A stretch of 64,000 bases of DNA from Phylloscopus collybita (Eukaryota > Chordata > Aves > Passeriformes > Phylloscopidae). A program made the position numbers and the translations under genes. The stretch spans positions 24,880,001 through 24,944,000 of the forward strand of contig JAJNNQ010000026.1 of NCBI GenBank assembly GCA_027886175.1, in the 5' to 3' direction. Positions 1-10,772 of the stretch are shown piece by piece. The notes beneath the pieces were generated by a model. That model was given only the letters and a program-made list of their open reading frames with translations, was not told the origin of the DNA and ran no database searches. Each line of letters opens with the position of its first letter. Position 1 is the first letter of the stretch.

Positions 1-256
1 TGTAGCTCACCTATAAACAAACAAAATCTTGTTGGCCTTATGTGGCCTAAAGCTCTGTTTTGCTTTCACAGCTCTTGCTGAGTGACTTTTAACTGGGATA
101 TAGAGACAAGCTGTGGCTGCAAAGGTTTTCAAGACCAAAGTTACCCCAGAGGGTAATGGGAGGAAGGCTAGGAAGGCTGTGAAGCTCACTGTGGTGGCAG
201 GATGCTTGGTACTAGATGTGTTAATGGACACATAGAACGCATTTCCAGAGCACACT

Positions 257-996
257 TGTCTTGGGTTTTGTAACCAAAAAATGTTTATTCTATTTTTCCA
301 TCTGTTGAAAACGGTTAGGGAGACACTTTCTTTATCTCCTGTATAACCCATTCCTCAAACTCCAGGGGGGAGAGGGTGGGTGCCTTCTGTTTATGAGCTA
401 GCTGTTAAAACCAGGTGGGGCAGTGTTCCTTATCTCTTCCACCACCAGTCCTCCCTATGGGGGATATCTTCTGCTAATGGGCCACTAAGGCTCACCAAGG
501 ACATGACACATTCCATCATCCCATTGTGAGATGCTCCACGCAGTAGGGGGAGCCAACCATTCCTACCTGGATAGAAACTGAGACTCAGGAACACCAGGTA
601 TCCTGTTTTCTACTGGATTCCTGGAGGAAGACCGGACCCATCTCACCACCACTGGACCCTTCTCTACAGGATCATCTCTGCCCCAAAAGAACCACATCTG
701 CCACTCCAGGAGGACTCACTTTGGACTGCTTCCAACATCCTGACACCAGGTGTCAGGTTGTATTTCTGACTCTGTCAGGGATTCTAGGATTTGTTTGTTC
801 GCTTGGGTTTTTTTGTACTACTACATTTGTACTGTTAATATTCCTAGTAAAGAACTGTTATTCCCATTCCCAAACCTTTGCCTGAAAGCCCTTAATTGCA
901 AAATTATAATAATTTGGAGGAAGGGGGTTTACATTCTCCATTCCAAGGGAAACTCCAGCTTTCCTTGGCAGATACCTGCCTTCCCAATCCAAGACA
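257..996 (+). mobile_element. Solo LTR, same family as 44,969-45,701
   Basis: About 740 bp bounded by the inverted termini TGTCTTGG (257-264) and CCAAGACA (989-996). It aligns along most of its length with the reverse complement of 44,969-45,701, including the stretch around the GGAGCCAACCATTCCTACCTGG block and the 3' portion near 840-960. No internal retroviral sequence adjoins it, so it is a solo LTR left by recombination. Its flanks (ACACT and GTACT) no longer form a perfect target duplication, which suggests it is older than the other copy. The family is probably an avian ERVL-type LTR. Confidence 0.75.
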
Positions 997-1263
997 GTAC
1001 TGAAGATACTAAAGGTTTCCACCAGAAGGTACAAGTTCATGAAAGAAAAACGTAGTAAGGATTACTAAATATGTTAAAGTGACATTTATTTCAGAAAAAT
1101 AACTAGAGACAAGGAAAACACTCAACCATTTTATATCTTGACTTGTTTGTGGTCTTTCCTAGGCTTATGGCCACAAAACTGGGCTTGATGGACCTTCAGT
1201 CTCAGAAATGTAAGACCATTTATGCTAATCTTAAGGTGTATGATACACTAAGTTTTAAAGTGA

Positions 1264-1340
1264 TTACAGAATCATAGAATGACTTGGGCTGGAAGGGGCC
1301 TCAAAGATCACCTGGTTCCAACCCCCAAATAATCAGCAAA
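1264..1340 (-). mobile_element. CR1 LINE 3'-end fragment
   Basis: The stretch beginning AGAATCATAGAATGACTTGG and ending near GGTTCCAACCCCC is the reverse complement of the characteristic 3' terminus of avian CR1 LINEs. It is a severely 5'-truncated copy in minus orientation. Confidence 0.8.
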
Positions 1341-4300
1341 GCCATGTGATGTTCATTAAGTATGACGGTTAAGGGGAAAAAAAGAAACCAAAACACAAAA
1401 CAACCCAAGTCTCCAAGCCTCATACTTCCGTGGCTTTGTTTTTAAAATTTGAATCTTGGCAGCTTATCCTGGAAATAAAAGGTGCTGTGGCTGCTTTGCA
1501 CCTCTTTGAAACCAGATTAATCAAAGACAGGAGAACTTTGTTAAAGTCTACATTATTCAGTAATCCCCAGAACCATCCATTGCCTGCCCAAATGCTACAG
1601 AAAACTAACATCAGTCTTAGTCTTTGAGACACTAGACATGCATTCAGGAAATCTGACACAGATGTCTTAGGTTCTTTTGGCCCTCATGTGGGTTTTATGC
1701 CAACTTACTCCAGTAGGAAAACCACTGGTCCTCGGGAACTCTCTCCTCTTTAGAAATCCCACTTCCAGAGTAGGTTCTTCTCTCAACAGCAACAGCCAAG
1801 TTCACAAAACTCAAGCTGGCTACAGCATTAGCTGTATCCCAGCTGTGATGATCACAAGACCTTAAGTGTGATGTATTCCTGGTGCTGGGAAACCAGATCA
1901 CTGCAGTGATGTGATTACAGACACTGCCATAATTAATTTGGCTCAGGATTTTGTTAAGCAGGTATACTCAGGATTGTTTAAATAAATACTGTCACTACTG
2001 AGAGAAACTATTTACTGCACACCAAAGTTAAAATTGGCAGTACTGCAGATCAGCATAAGTAATTATTTGGGCTTCAAGGAACATAACAGAAGTGTGAAGG
2101 TGTTGGGTCAAAGTAAAACATTAACACAAAGTAGATTTACAATTTGCAATTTTACCTTCACTACTGCACTGAGATTAGGAGAACATCACATCTAATGAAC
2201 TTTCAAAGACAGCAACTGTAAATAAAATTCTTTCCTGTAAGTTTCTTTAAACAAGCGAGTTGGTTTTGTTGCTGTTTGCTTTTAATTGGCAACAAGAGAG
2301 AGCTTGTAAAAACATCTCAGACAAATCTTTATTGCTTACCACACCAAGAAGCAGAAAAACAAGAAACCCACCCAAATGTAGCTTGCATAGCTTTTCCTAA
2401 AGATTTTTAAAGTGCAATGATTATTGGACAACACTTATAGATTACTCCAATTGGCATGCTGTTCAAATTTATTCCTCTTTGTCAATATTTTTAATATAAG
2501 ATTATGATCTCTCTGTTCTTCTAAAAGGGGCGACATAATTGCTCCTTCAAGTAACAGTGAGGAACTCATAATTTAAACACATTGAATCAGCACTTTGCTG
2601 CTGACTGAGTTAATACTGTAGGCCATTGAGAATGAGCTGATAACATCCTCCCCGAAAAGGGCAGTTCATCTCTCCAGAACAGATGACATTCATTTACTGA
2701 TCTGATTAGGATTACAATGGAAAACTCTTACACAGCACAGCGCTCCTTGGCGAATGTGTGTGCATGTGTGAGCCTCTTCTAATATTATATAAATACACAA
2801 ATAAAAGAAGATCTTGTCTGTACAACACAGGACAAGATAAACATGACAGTTTTCATTACCTAACCTTCTGATAATATCTCTGCATAGGATTTTTAAAGAG
2901 CTTATAGAATTGACTCTACAAAGCAACTTGTTACTCCTCTGCTAAAGGCCAGATGTTTATTTTGGTAATCTGTTTAGCTGTGGCCTTCCAGAAACAAAGG
3001 CTTTAATAAAAGGGAGCAGATGTCAGCCACAGCTCTATTGTTTGGACAGTACAGGACAAACTCAGGCTGATGTGATGTTTGCCATTCATGCAGCAATGGT
3101 GCCAGGGTACACAGACATCAACTATCTGAAAACTGATATCCCTCATCTCCAAGGCAGGGAGTCCAACTGCAGCAGGGCTTCCCTTAGACAAGCACAGAAG
3201 TGCACCTCAAGCCTAGTGCCCACCTGGGGTAGGGGAATATTCAGGGGAGTTAGTGGCAGAATCCGTAAGTATTATGGACGGTAAGAGCCGTCACCTCCAC
3301 CTTATGTACACCTTCCAGCTCATTGTGTCATTTTACAAATTGCTTCGATAATAATATTATCAAATCAAACCACAACAGGATTTTGAGAAAGGGAGAGATG
3401 GAAATAGCAGGGAGTTAACTATGGTAGTCAGCCTGTTACATGAGGAAATGACTAAAAGATACAAAATGACCATGTTGCACAGAAGCTCTGCATGCACATA
3501 TTTTAATTTGGACAAAAGTGGAATAGTAGTGGACTCAATTACTTATTTCATGCTGGTTGTTCTCTGACAACAGCCCTGGCCTTTTCTAGATATTGTTCCA
3601 AAGTACTGCTACATCTGTATTCTGGGCAATACTATGTGACTTCAAAGTATAATTGCCACTTATTAAGATTTCTTAGCCTTTTCTCATATATAATTTATCC
3701 TCTATCTTAGAACTGGCCTTTTAAAAAGACTTTAGTTAAAGTAGTCCAACATCTTCAATAATAAAACCTGTTTTTTCAAGAAAGAATGGCACAACTGGAA
3801 GTTTCTGTTCCATGGAAAGGAAAATTAGGATTCCAAACAAAATTTTTAACAATTATGTCATACTTGCTCATAAGTTTTGCAGAATATCAGTGTAATAAAT
3901 ATAAAAATTAAAAAGATATGTGCAGTGTTTTCTACTATATTCTGTAAAAGTAACAATTCTAATTTTACATCAGTCCCTTTTACATGTTCTAAAATACACA
4001 AACACCCTACATTATTATATTTAGGAAACAAAAAGCCTGCAGAGTAAAGTATCTCCAGAGATGTTTTTGATGGCTATCATCTTTATGTAAAGCAATGGGT
4101 TTCAAAATACCTGCTACTTCACTTTGGAACAGCTACTAATGAAGTTTATTTAGTCCAAATAAAAACTGTGGTGCTCCACAGGACTGAACTTTCTCCACTA
4201 CAGGGTAAACAGCAGCAATATAATACATTACTGAAATGAGTCCTGACTTCTCTGAGGAAGATAAAATTCTTGGTCTGTTTTATTTTTACTTAGTTGCTGA

Positions 4301-5859
4301 GGTTTATTTTTTAAGCCTTGGGACTGGGCAAGCTGGCTATTCTACACACTGCCTCTGGTACCACATTTCCCTTTAAAAAGTACATATTACACAGAACTAA
4401 AGCTCCTCAGGACACAGAAAAGCAACGGAGAAGTGGATGGCAAAAGCATAGGCATAGCCTGAAAGTTATAACTAGCCCTTGTGAATGATCTGAACAGAAT
4501 CCTTCCAAAATGGAGAACTCCTCTTGGGCTTTACAATATTGCTTTACAATACCAGCTCTGTCTTCTATATTGCTTTCTTGAGACAAGGCCTTAATCAGGA
4601 AGATAAATAGTGCACATCACTGGCCTCAAGTCACATTCAGCCTAGGGTTTGTGGATGCCTGTGAGCCAAAAACTGCTCCAATACAATTGCAAAAGGTAAT
4701 TAAGAACAATTTCACACACAGAGCTTAAATTTGCCATATAGGAAACTCTACTTCTGATGGCAAAAATAATCAGTCAACAAAGTTTTAGTATCATTAACCA
4801 TTAACAATTGTTACATGACCTCTGAGCAATTCAAATCAACTTCTATCTGGCAAAATTATCCCTCTTCTAAAAGCAGACCTGGACCAAAAAAATGCTTAGT
4901 GAATCAAATAAGATAGCTCCAAGGGTGTAGAGAATCAAATGTAGACTCACTGGATACCAAATTAGCCTCACAACTCCTCTAGCTCCTAAAGTGAACATAC
5001 TATAGCAGGCATGCTAAGGTGAATTCTGCCACATTGTTTAAAGATCTAGAGACAAAGTTCAAGCTCTCTGCACCTATAGGCACAAGAATAATAACAAACT
5101 CCCCAAAAACAGGCCAGGGCAGAAAATTTGACGTGGCCTCTAGCCAGTTTTGTTAAATTCTCTCCTTTCTTTTATCAATGAGCAGTTACTTATTTGTAAT
5201 GTGACACCTATAAGAAAGATATGTATGCATCTTTCCACAATCATAATAAAACCCAGAACAGAATGATACACAATAGTGCAAAGAAATCAGGGCTACAATA
5301 ATTGTCTGTGCACTGAATAGTTTCCCAAGAACACTGCACCCCTTTCAGCAGCCTATTTTATTTCTTTCTTATCTACATGCTTTTGCTGTTTTGTTGGAGT
5401 TGACACCCATACATTACATTTCAGGGAGGGACAATAAATATCACCTATCTCTGTCTCTACTGCTGCCCACTAGGCACTCTATCAGGACATACCATAAACT
5501 ATAAAAATAGCTTCACAGGAAAAGAAAAAAGAAAAAGGGGAAAAAAAGAGTCAGCCTGCTATGTAAATATTTTCCCTTTGGCTCAAATTCCCACCTGGAG
5601 ACAGATTTCCTTTTAATTTTGGTTGGCCTAAATTTCAGGCAATTCCCCTTCCATGGCAGATTTGTGCATATAAAACTGTCACTGTTCAAAGTGTTAACTT
5701 GCAGCTTCACAAGAGTGCAGTTTCACTGGGAAGTGGATATTTCCAGTCTTCTGAAAGATCCAGGAATCACCTCTAGTCTAAGAAGAGTTGTGTACTCGGC
5801 TGTGGAGAATTCAAGAGGGAGATGTGAGGCACAGGCCTAATTTCAGATGTTCAGTATTC

Positions 5860-6430
5860 CAGCATTCCTGGCTTTCTGCTTAAATATCTGGGCTGCTGCA
5901 GGGCACTGCTGCCTGGGTAGAGAACCTTGTAAAAGGATGTTATGTAGATACTCACATACCTCAGAGCCATGTCATTGAAGAGCATGGAAACAAGGAACAG
6001 GTAGACCAGGCTGCCAGAACTGCAATTGGCTGCAGTGGACCTGGATTGGGAATGTAAGGGCAAGGTGACCAAAGCTCAGTGGGCCCGTGACACATTAGGA
6101 CACCTAGGAGGACATGCAACATAGAGACAGGCTCATGATCAAGGGGTGGAGCTGACCACTGAAGTCACTGAACAGGTTATCCATGACTGTGAAACATGTG
6201 CCACAATCAAGCAAATCAGGAGGGTAAAGGCCCTCTGCTGCAGAGAACAGTGGCTGGGAAAGACAGTATGGGATTATTTTCTTGGGGGAACATAATCCAC
6301 AATTTGAGTTGCATTTCATAGCTGTAGGTCAAAGTACTATAGCAGGAGCCACTAAATGTTACTGAAGATGAGATCTGTGAGGAACTGGGCAAGACAGAAC
6401 TGATTCCAGTGCCCAAAAATGCAATACAAC
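5860..6430 (+). pseudogene. Decayed endogenous retrovirus pol fragment (RNase H end and integrase zinc finger)
   Basis: A plus-strand reading over about 5,960-6,300 gives the end of an RNase H-like domain (EEHGNKEQVDQAART) followed by an integrase N-terminal zinc-binding signature. The signature's histidines are at 6,101-6,103 and 6,113-6,115 (H-x3-H) and its cysteines at 6,188-6,190 and 6,197-6,199 (C-x2-C, in HDCETCATIKQ). The frame is broken by a stop between the two domains, another at 6,122-6,124 and further lesions downstream, so nothing is expressed. The element lies antisense within SH3BGRL2 intron 2. The family is consistent with avian ERVL-like proviruses. No flanking LTRs were found, so only an internal fragment remains. 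Confidence 0.72.
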
Positions 6431-7449
6431 CTACCAGATCCTATTAAGGCTCTCCTCCAAAATAACCCCACTTTACTTTTCTTTTTGCAAAGTGCATGAG
6501 TTTTCTCCAGAAACATGCATTAGACACTAACATCTCCTCACTCTTACAGAGCACTAACTAGAGCAAGATAACTGTACTTATTTCAGATTTACACTACTGC
6601 AAATTTGAAAAGCAGGATCATGTGTATCATGCAGCTGATTTGTCTGAAAGGTAGACTCTGTTCTCACACATAATTTTATAGCATCATCACTAAGATGAAA
6701 CAACAGACTGTAGTCATGAAAATATGTAAATTATCGTATTGTTGCTGCTATAACCTACCACTTGATTATCAGTCAAATTATTTGTGTTTTCATGTGCTTG
6801 CAGCTTTTATCTTGTTCACAGGAAATAAAAATTGCTCTTGCCAAGTACTTTATTTCAAAATCTCTTAGCATAACTTGTTACTGAAAAATGGGGAGTGCAT
6901 CTCAGAAGACTGAGAAAAGGAGAAGATAGATTAATGATTAACGATTGATGATTGCATCTGCAATTACTCAGAAAAACCACAAGGTCTTGCTCACACTTCA
7001 AACCATGGAGTTTGTCTCATGGTACTAGAAGAATCCCTCCCTCTGTGGTACAAGACACTCTGTGAACCAGTAAACACTGATCATCTTTTTGTACCTTTCT
7101 CCCCTCCTACATGAGCTGCCAGATGTTCAACTGGTTGACACAAATTCATTTTGGATACTTACTGAAAGCATTAAAGACAAACTTCCTCTAGCCTGCAGTT
7201 ACATCCTGAGAAGTGATTATTTCAAATGGTGATGTCCTAGCCAGGAAAATCTAGTCTAAGATAAACCTCTTGTGAACATTGCTGAAGTTTTTTTACTACA
7301 AGAAAATAGTGACAAAAATATCCCCAAACTATTAATGCTAATACTAACACAGAAAAACCAGCATAGCTATGAATGTAACGCTGTGTCATGGACATCAATA
7401 TGCTTTTGAACTTCTATTGAAATAACACGACCAAAATAAAAAGTGTACC

Positions 7450-7752
7450 TTCCAACCTTAGCAATTCTGTGATACTAAGATCAGCCCTTATAAGCTAGCT
7501 GGGCTTCAAGAAGATACACTCAGGTAAAGACAACCTCTGCCTCAAATAAGACTTTACATCAGGACAGCAACCTTTCAAATGAAAGCCTGTGTACTTTTTG
7601 CATCAACCTAATGAAATTAATACTTTCAGAAAGGAAAATAAATTGTGTGCCATATTTTTTACAGCTATCATCACAGTGTTATTTGAAAAAAAATTCAGCT
7701 TTAATAATTTTACAGTATTCATGGAGTGTCATATCCATGCAGTTGCTGGCTG
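7450..7752. repeat. Direct repeat copy A flanking SH3BGRL2 exon 2
   Basis: About 303 bp, from TTCCAACCTTAGCAATTC to CATGCAGTTGCTGGCTG. It is repeated in the same orientation at 10,469-10,772 with only about ten differences, roughly 97% identity by eye. The first 30 or so bases are a CR1 3' terminus; the rest is not a repeat I recognise. It lies in intron 2. Confidence 0.93.
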
Positions 7753-9492
7753 TCTAGCCCTCATACCTTTAGAGGAACAACAATGAACTGGACCAGTTTG
7801 TATCACAAGGAAGTGTGAATTGTCAGCAACAATGCATAAGCCAGAATAAGTATATAGACAGTTTCCTGATAAGACTGTAGAATGCAGAAAAACAGAGTTT
7901 TTTAATAGAGAAAACTGGATTTAAAATTGCCTGGACACAAACCAGAAATTATAAGCTACAAATTTCACTAACTCAACTAACAGAAAACCCAGTATTTTTT
8001 CAGTTTAAGTTACTTAGTAGAGATTATGCTTTAGTTATTTATGTCAAGATAAACACATTAAAACACTCACTGTGGAAATGACAGAGAGACAAGATGTGCA
8101 AGGTTTGCTGACTTTTACCTAATTGTAATATTTTACCCCCCTTTCCAGCACTGACCTCTTTTGCCTTCTGCATAATGTTTCACCTCCATTGTATTACCTA
8201 AGAACTTCATTCACTAATGCAGCAGGTTAACTCATGGCTGTTGGAGATCCTGCACATCCTTTCTCCTTCATCCTAGAAAGTATAGTTTCTTTCAAAGCAT
8301 GTTTGCTCTTTAAAGATGTTCATGCAGACAGTGAGGTCTAGTAATAGGATTAAGTCTGCTCAACCAAAATGGCCATCAGCTCAGCAGACAGATTAATGAG
8401 ATCATCTCACATGTCGCATGACATCTTCTGCCTTGCTAATTCCAAATAGCAACTTCTAAGACTAGGTTAAAACACTCTACTAAGGCAATCTGAAAGAGTA
8501 AGAAACAACAGCTTAAAATGTTGTATTTCCCAGGCAAACTAAAATCAAACAGAACAATGTACGGGTTGTTATTTGTGAGGGGCTGATTCATAAGCGAGGG
8601 TAATAATCCTTTCCACGTCCCAGATACATTTCTTTGATTGACTTACCTTACCTGGAAGTAAGAAGATAAGAGTTATACTGAGGTAAACAAGTAAGGCCAA
8701 TACAAAGCACATGGGAAGGATGTTTCTTGCTTCAAGAAACCAGTTAGCTGCTGCATCATACCCAATCTCTTTGTTGCAGTGGATCCTAAATCATCTTTTA
8801 TATGCTTCCTGCATGAAGTTAACAATTGCACTGCAGTCAACGGGCTCTCATCAGACCTGAGCAGCAGTTGAATCTGATAGAGACTAAGTCAGAACCACTT
8901 TGGATGTACATATCAAAGGGTACTGCTTCAGCTTGCACTGTGGATGGAGAAGCTTACACCAAAAAAAAACAGCTCACCCATCAACCTGTGGTCAGATTTA
9001 CAGCAATTAGTGCTCATTTATCCTAAACACTCTGATTGCATAAAGACACTCTGAGCATAAATGAAATTTATACCGTGACAGTAGCAGAGAAGGAGCTTAA
9101 TTACAATAACAATAAAACTCAATCTACCCAGTGTTCTCATTTACTGTGCCAAAGACAGACTTCCTACTGAATTTTTGTGCTTGGACTAGACCCAAGCAGC
9201 AAGATTACCACAAATTTCCAGCTTACAGTGGTCTCACCTGGCACTTTACCATCAACAGGTTGTGCATGAAGCTTGTGACATTTCTGATTTTTACATTCCT
9301 GGAGGGAATCCCCTAGACAGTCCTTGGATTTACAGAAGAATGACCTGAACTTTCCCTGTATGATTATTACCTGATCTTATTGCCCTATCAATTCAGATTC
9401 TAGTAGAGAAAGCTCAACAGCAAGCCCAATGTTTAAATGGCCAGCTGAGTGTACTAATACATTGTCCACTGACAACTATAACAGCTACTTAC

Positions 9493-9678
9493 CCCACAGT
9501 ACCGATCGTCACTGAATATCTGTGGTGGCAGTGGATTGCCTTGTGCAGGCTGCCTGTCCTCAGGAATATTTTTATACATCCATTGTCTCTTCTCCTCTGA
9601 CATGGTGATATCCACTTCTTCAAACTCGATGCGATTGGCTTCTAGAAACCTCACCACATCCTGTTGCCTCTTCTTTAT
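9493..9678 (-). CDS. SH3BGRL2: SH3BGRL2 coding exon 2 (residues 16-77)
   Basis: A 186 bp (62-codon) minus-strand exon runs from [20 protein letters not shown] to SDDRYCG. It is preceded by a TTCCATCCAG acceptor and followed by a GTAAGT donor at 9,492-9,487, and both junctions are in phase 0. It carries the core of the thioredoxin-like fold (the alpha-1 helix after IKKRQQ, and the strand around [12 protein letters not shown]) and the proline-rich NPLPPQIF segment, the family's SH3/EVH1 docking motif. The EVDITM segment and the RQWMYKN stretch point to the SH3BGRL2 paralogue rather than SH3BGRL or SH3BGRL3. Exon 3, which should encode the C-terminal 30 or so residues, was not found downstream in positions 1-9,492 and is probably outside the window. 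The exon sits between two nearly identical direct repeats. Confidence 0.95.
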
Positions 9679-10429
9679 CTGGATGGAAGAAGGAAAATTA
9701 AAAAACCTAGAGTCAGAGCAAGTCCTCCGTAACACAGACATGCTTACAAATCTGAGAACATTCCTGCTCTCCCATCCCAGTCACAAACACAAAAAGACAA
9801 AAGAGAAAATATTTTTTTCAGTTTTAACTTCATAAAAGTTAAGCATTGATGTTTCTTTACATGTTGGCATAGGTTATACTTCTTCACTGTATAAGGCTGT
9901 CTGTTTAATTTGCCTTTGATAATTTCAGCCTTTACTCTTTAAAGATATTTTTTAAAAGCAAACTATAAGGGTCTCTTCAGAAGTAGAAGTTAAAAGAGGC
10001 AGTCGGATTTCAAAGACACTAGAGGCTACATTTTTAAAGTACACAGGCACCTAAAAATGCAAGATAAATAACCTGTCAAGTCCCAGAAGAATTTAATCCT
10101 AAAAGTGTTGATTGAGATGAACATGTCAGTACATCTGAAAAAATACCCACCCCAGCTACACACATTTTTGTTTCTCTAGACACCTACACATTTTTTAAAA
10201 TGCAGTTCAACAGTTTCCTGAACAAGGCTTGTTGAATATTTAGCTAAGACTGTCTGTCAGCATAATACACATGCCTGAAAGTAAGCACGATGTCATCTCT
10301 TGAAAATGAACTTCTTTGCAAAAAAAGAAAAAGCACAAGGTTTGTATCAAATGTATGGGGTTTCTGCCCCTCAAAGAGAGTATCATCTTTATACAAAGAG
10401 GCAGAACACTGGCAGGTTTTATTTCACTG

Positions 10430-10497
10430 TAGTTAAGATTGGTTGGACTTAATGATCTCAGAGGTCTTTTCCAACCTTAGCAATTCTATGATACTAA
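10430..10497 (+). mobile_element. CR1 LINE 3'-end fragment
   Basis: The stretch containing GGTTGGACTTAATGATCTCA and GAGGTCTTTTCCAACC, ending at ATTCTATGATAC, is the canonical 3' end of an avian CR1 in plus orientation. It overlaps the start of direct-repeat copy B. Confidence 0.8.
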
Positions 10498-10772
10498 GAT
10501 CAGCCCTTAAGAGCTAGCTGGGCTTCAAGAAGATACACTCAGGTAAAGACAACCTCTGCCTCAAATAAGACTTTACATCAGGACAGCAACCTTTGAAATG
10601 AAAGCCTGTGTACTTTTTGCATCAACCTAATGAAATTAATACTTTCAGAAAGGAACTATAAATTATGTGCCATATTTTTTACAGCTATCATCACAGTGTT
10701 ATTTGAAAAAAAATTCAGCTTTAATAATTTTACAGTATTCATTGAGTGTCATATCCATGCAGTTGCTGGCTG
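10469..10772. repeat. Direct repeat copy B flanking SH3BGRL2 exon 2
   Basis: Partner of 7,450-7,752, located in intron 1 about 3.0 kb away, with SH3BGRL2 exon 2 between them. Here the CR1-derived start continues further upstream (to about 10,430), so copy B probably preserves the longer, possibly ancestral, context. Confidence 0.93.

Larger units (their letters stand above)
1..9492 (-). other. SH3BGRL2: SH3BGRL2 intron 2 (partial)
   Basis: AT-rich intronic sequence downstream of exon 2 on the minus strand, running off the left edge. It holds a solo LTR (257-996), a short CR1 tail (about 1,264-1,340), a retroviral pol remnant (about 5,860-6,430) and direct-repeat copy A (7,450-7,752). I searched for a terminal exon encoding the expected acidic and aromatic C-terminus of the family and did not find one. 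Apart from a purine tract at about 5,518-5,550, I see nothing else I can support in 1,341-5,860, 6,430-7,450 or 7,753-9,492. Open frames there are short and show no recognisable domain. Confidence 0.75.

Noticed and set aside
1..9492. Search for the terminal coding exon of SH3BGRL2
   Set aside because: No minus-strand segment encoding the expected short acidic/aromatic C-terminus after an AG acceptor was found. It is probably outside the window.
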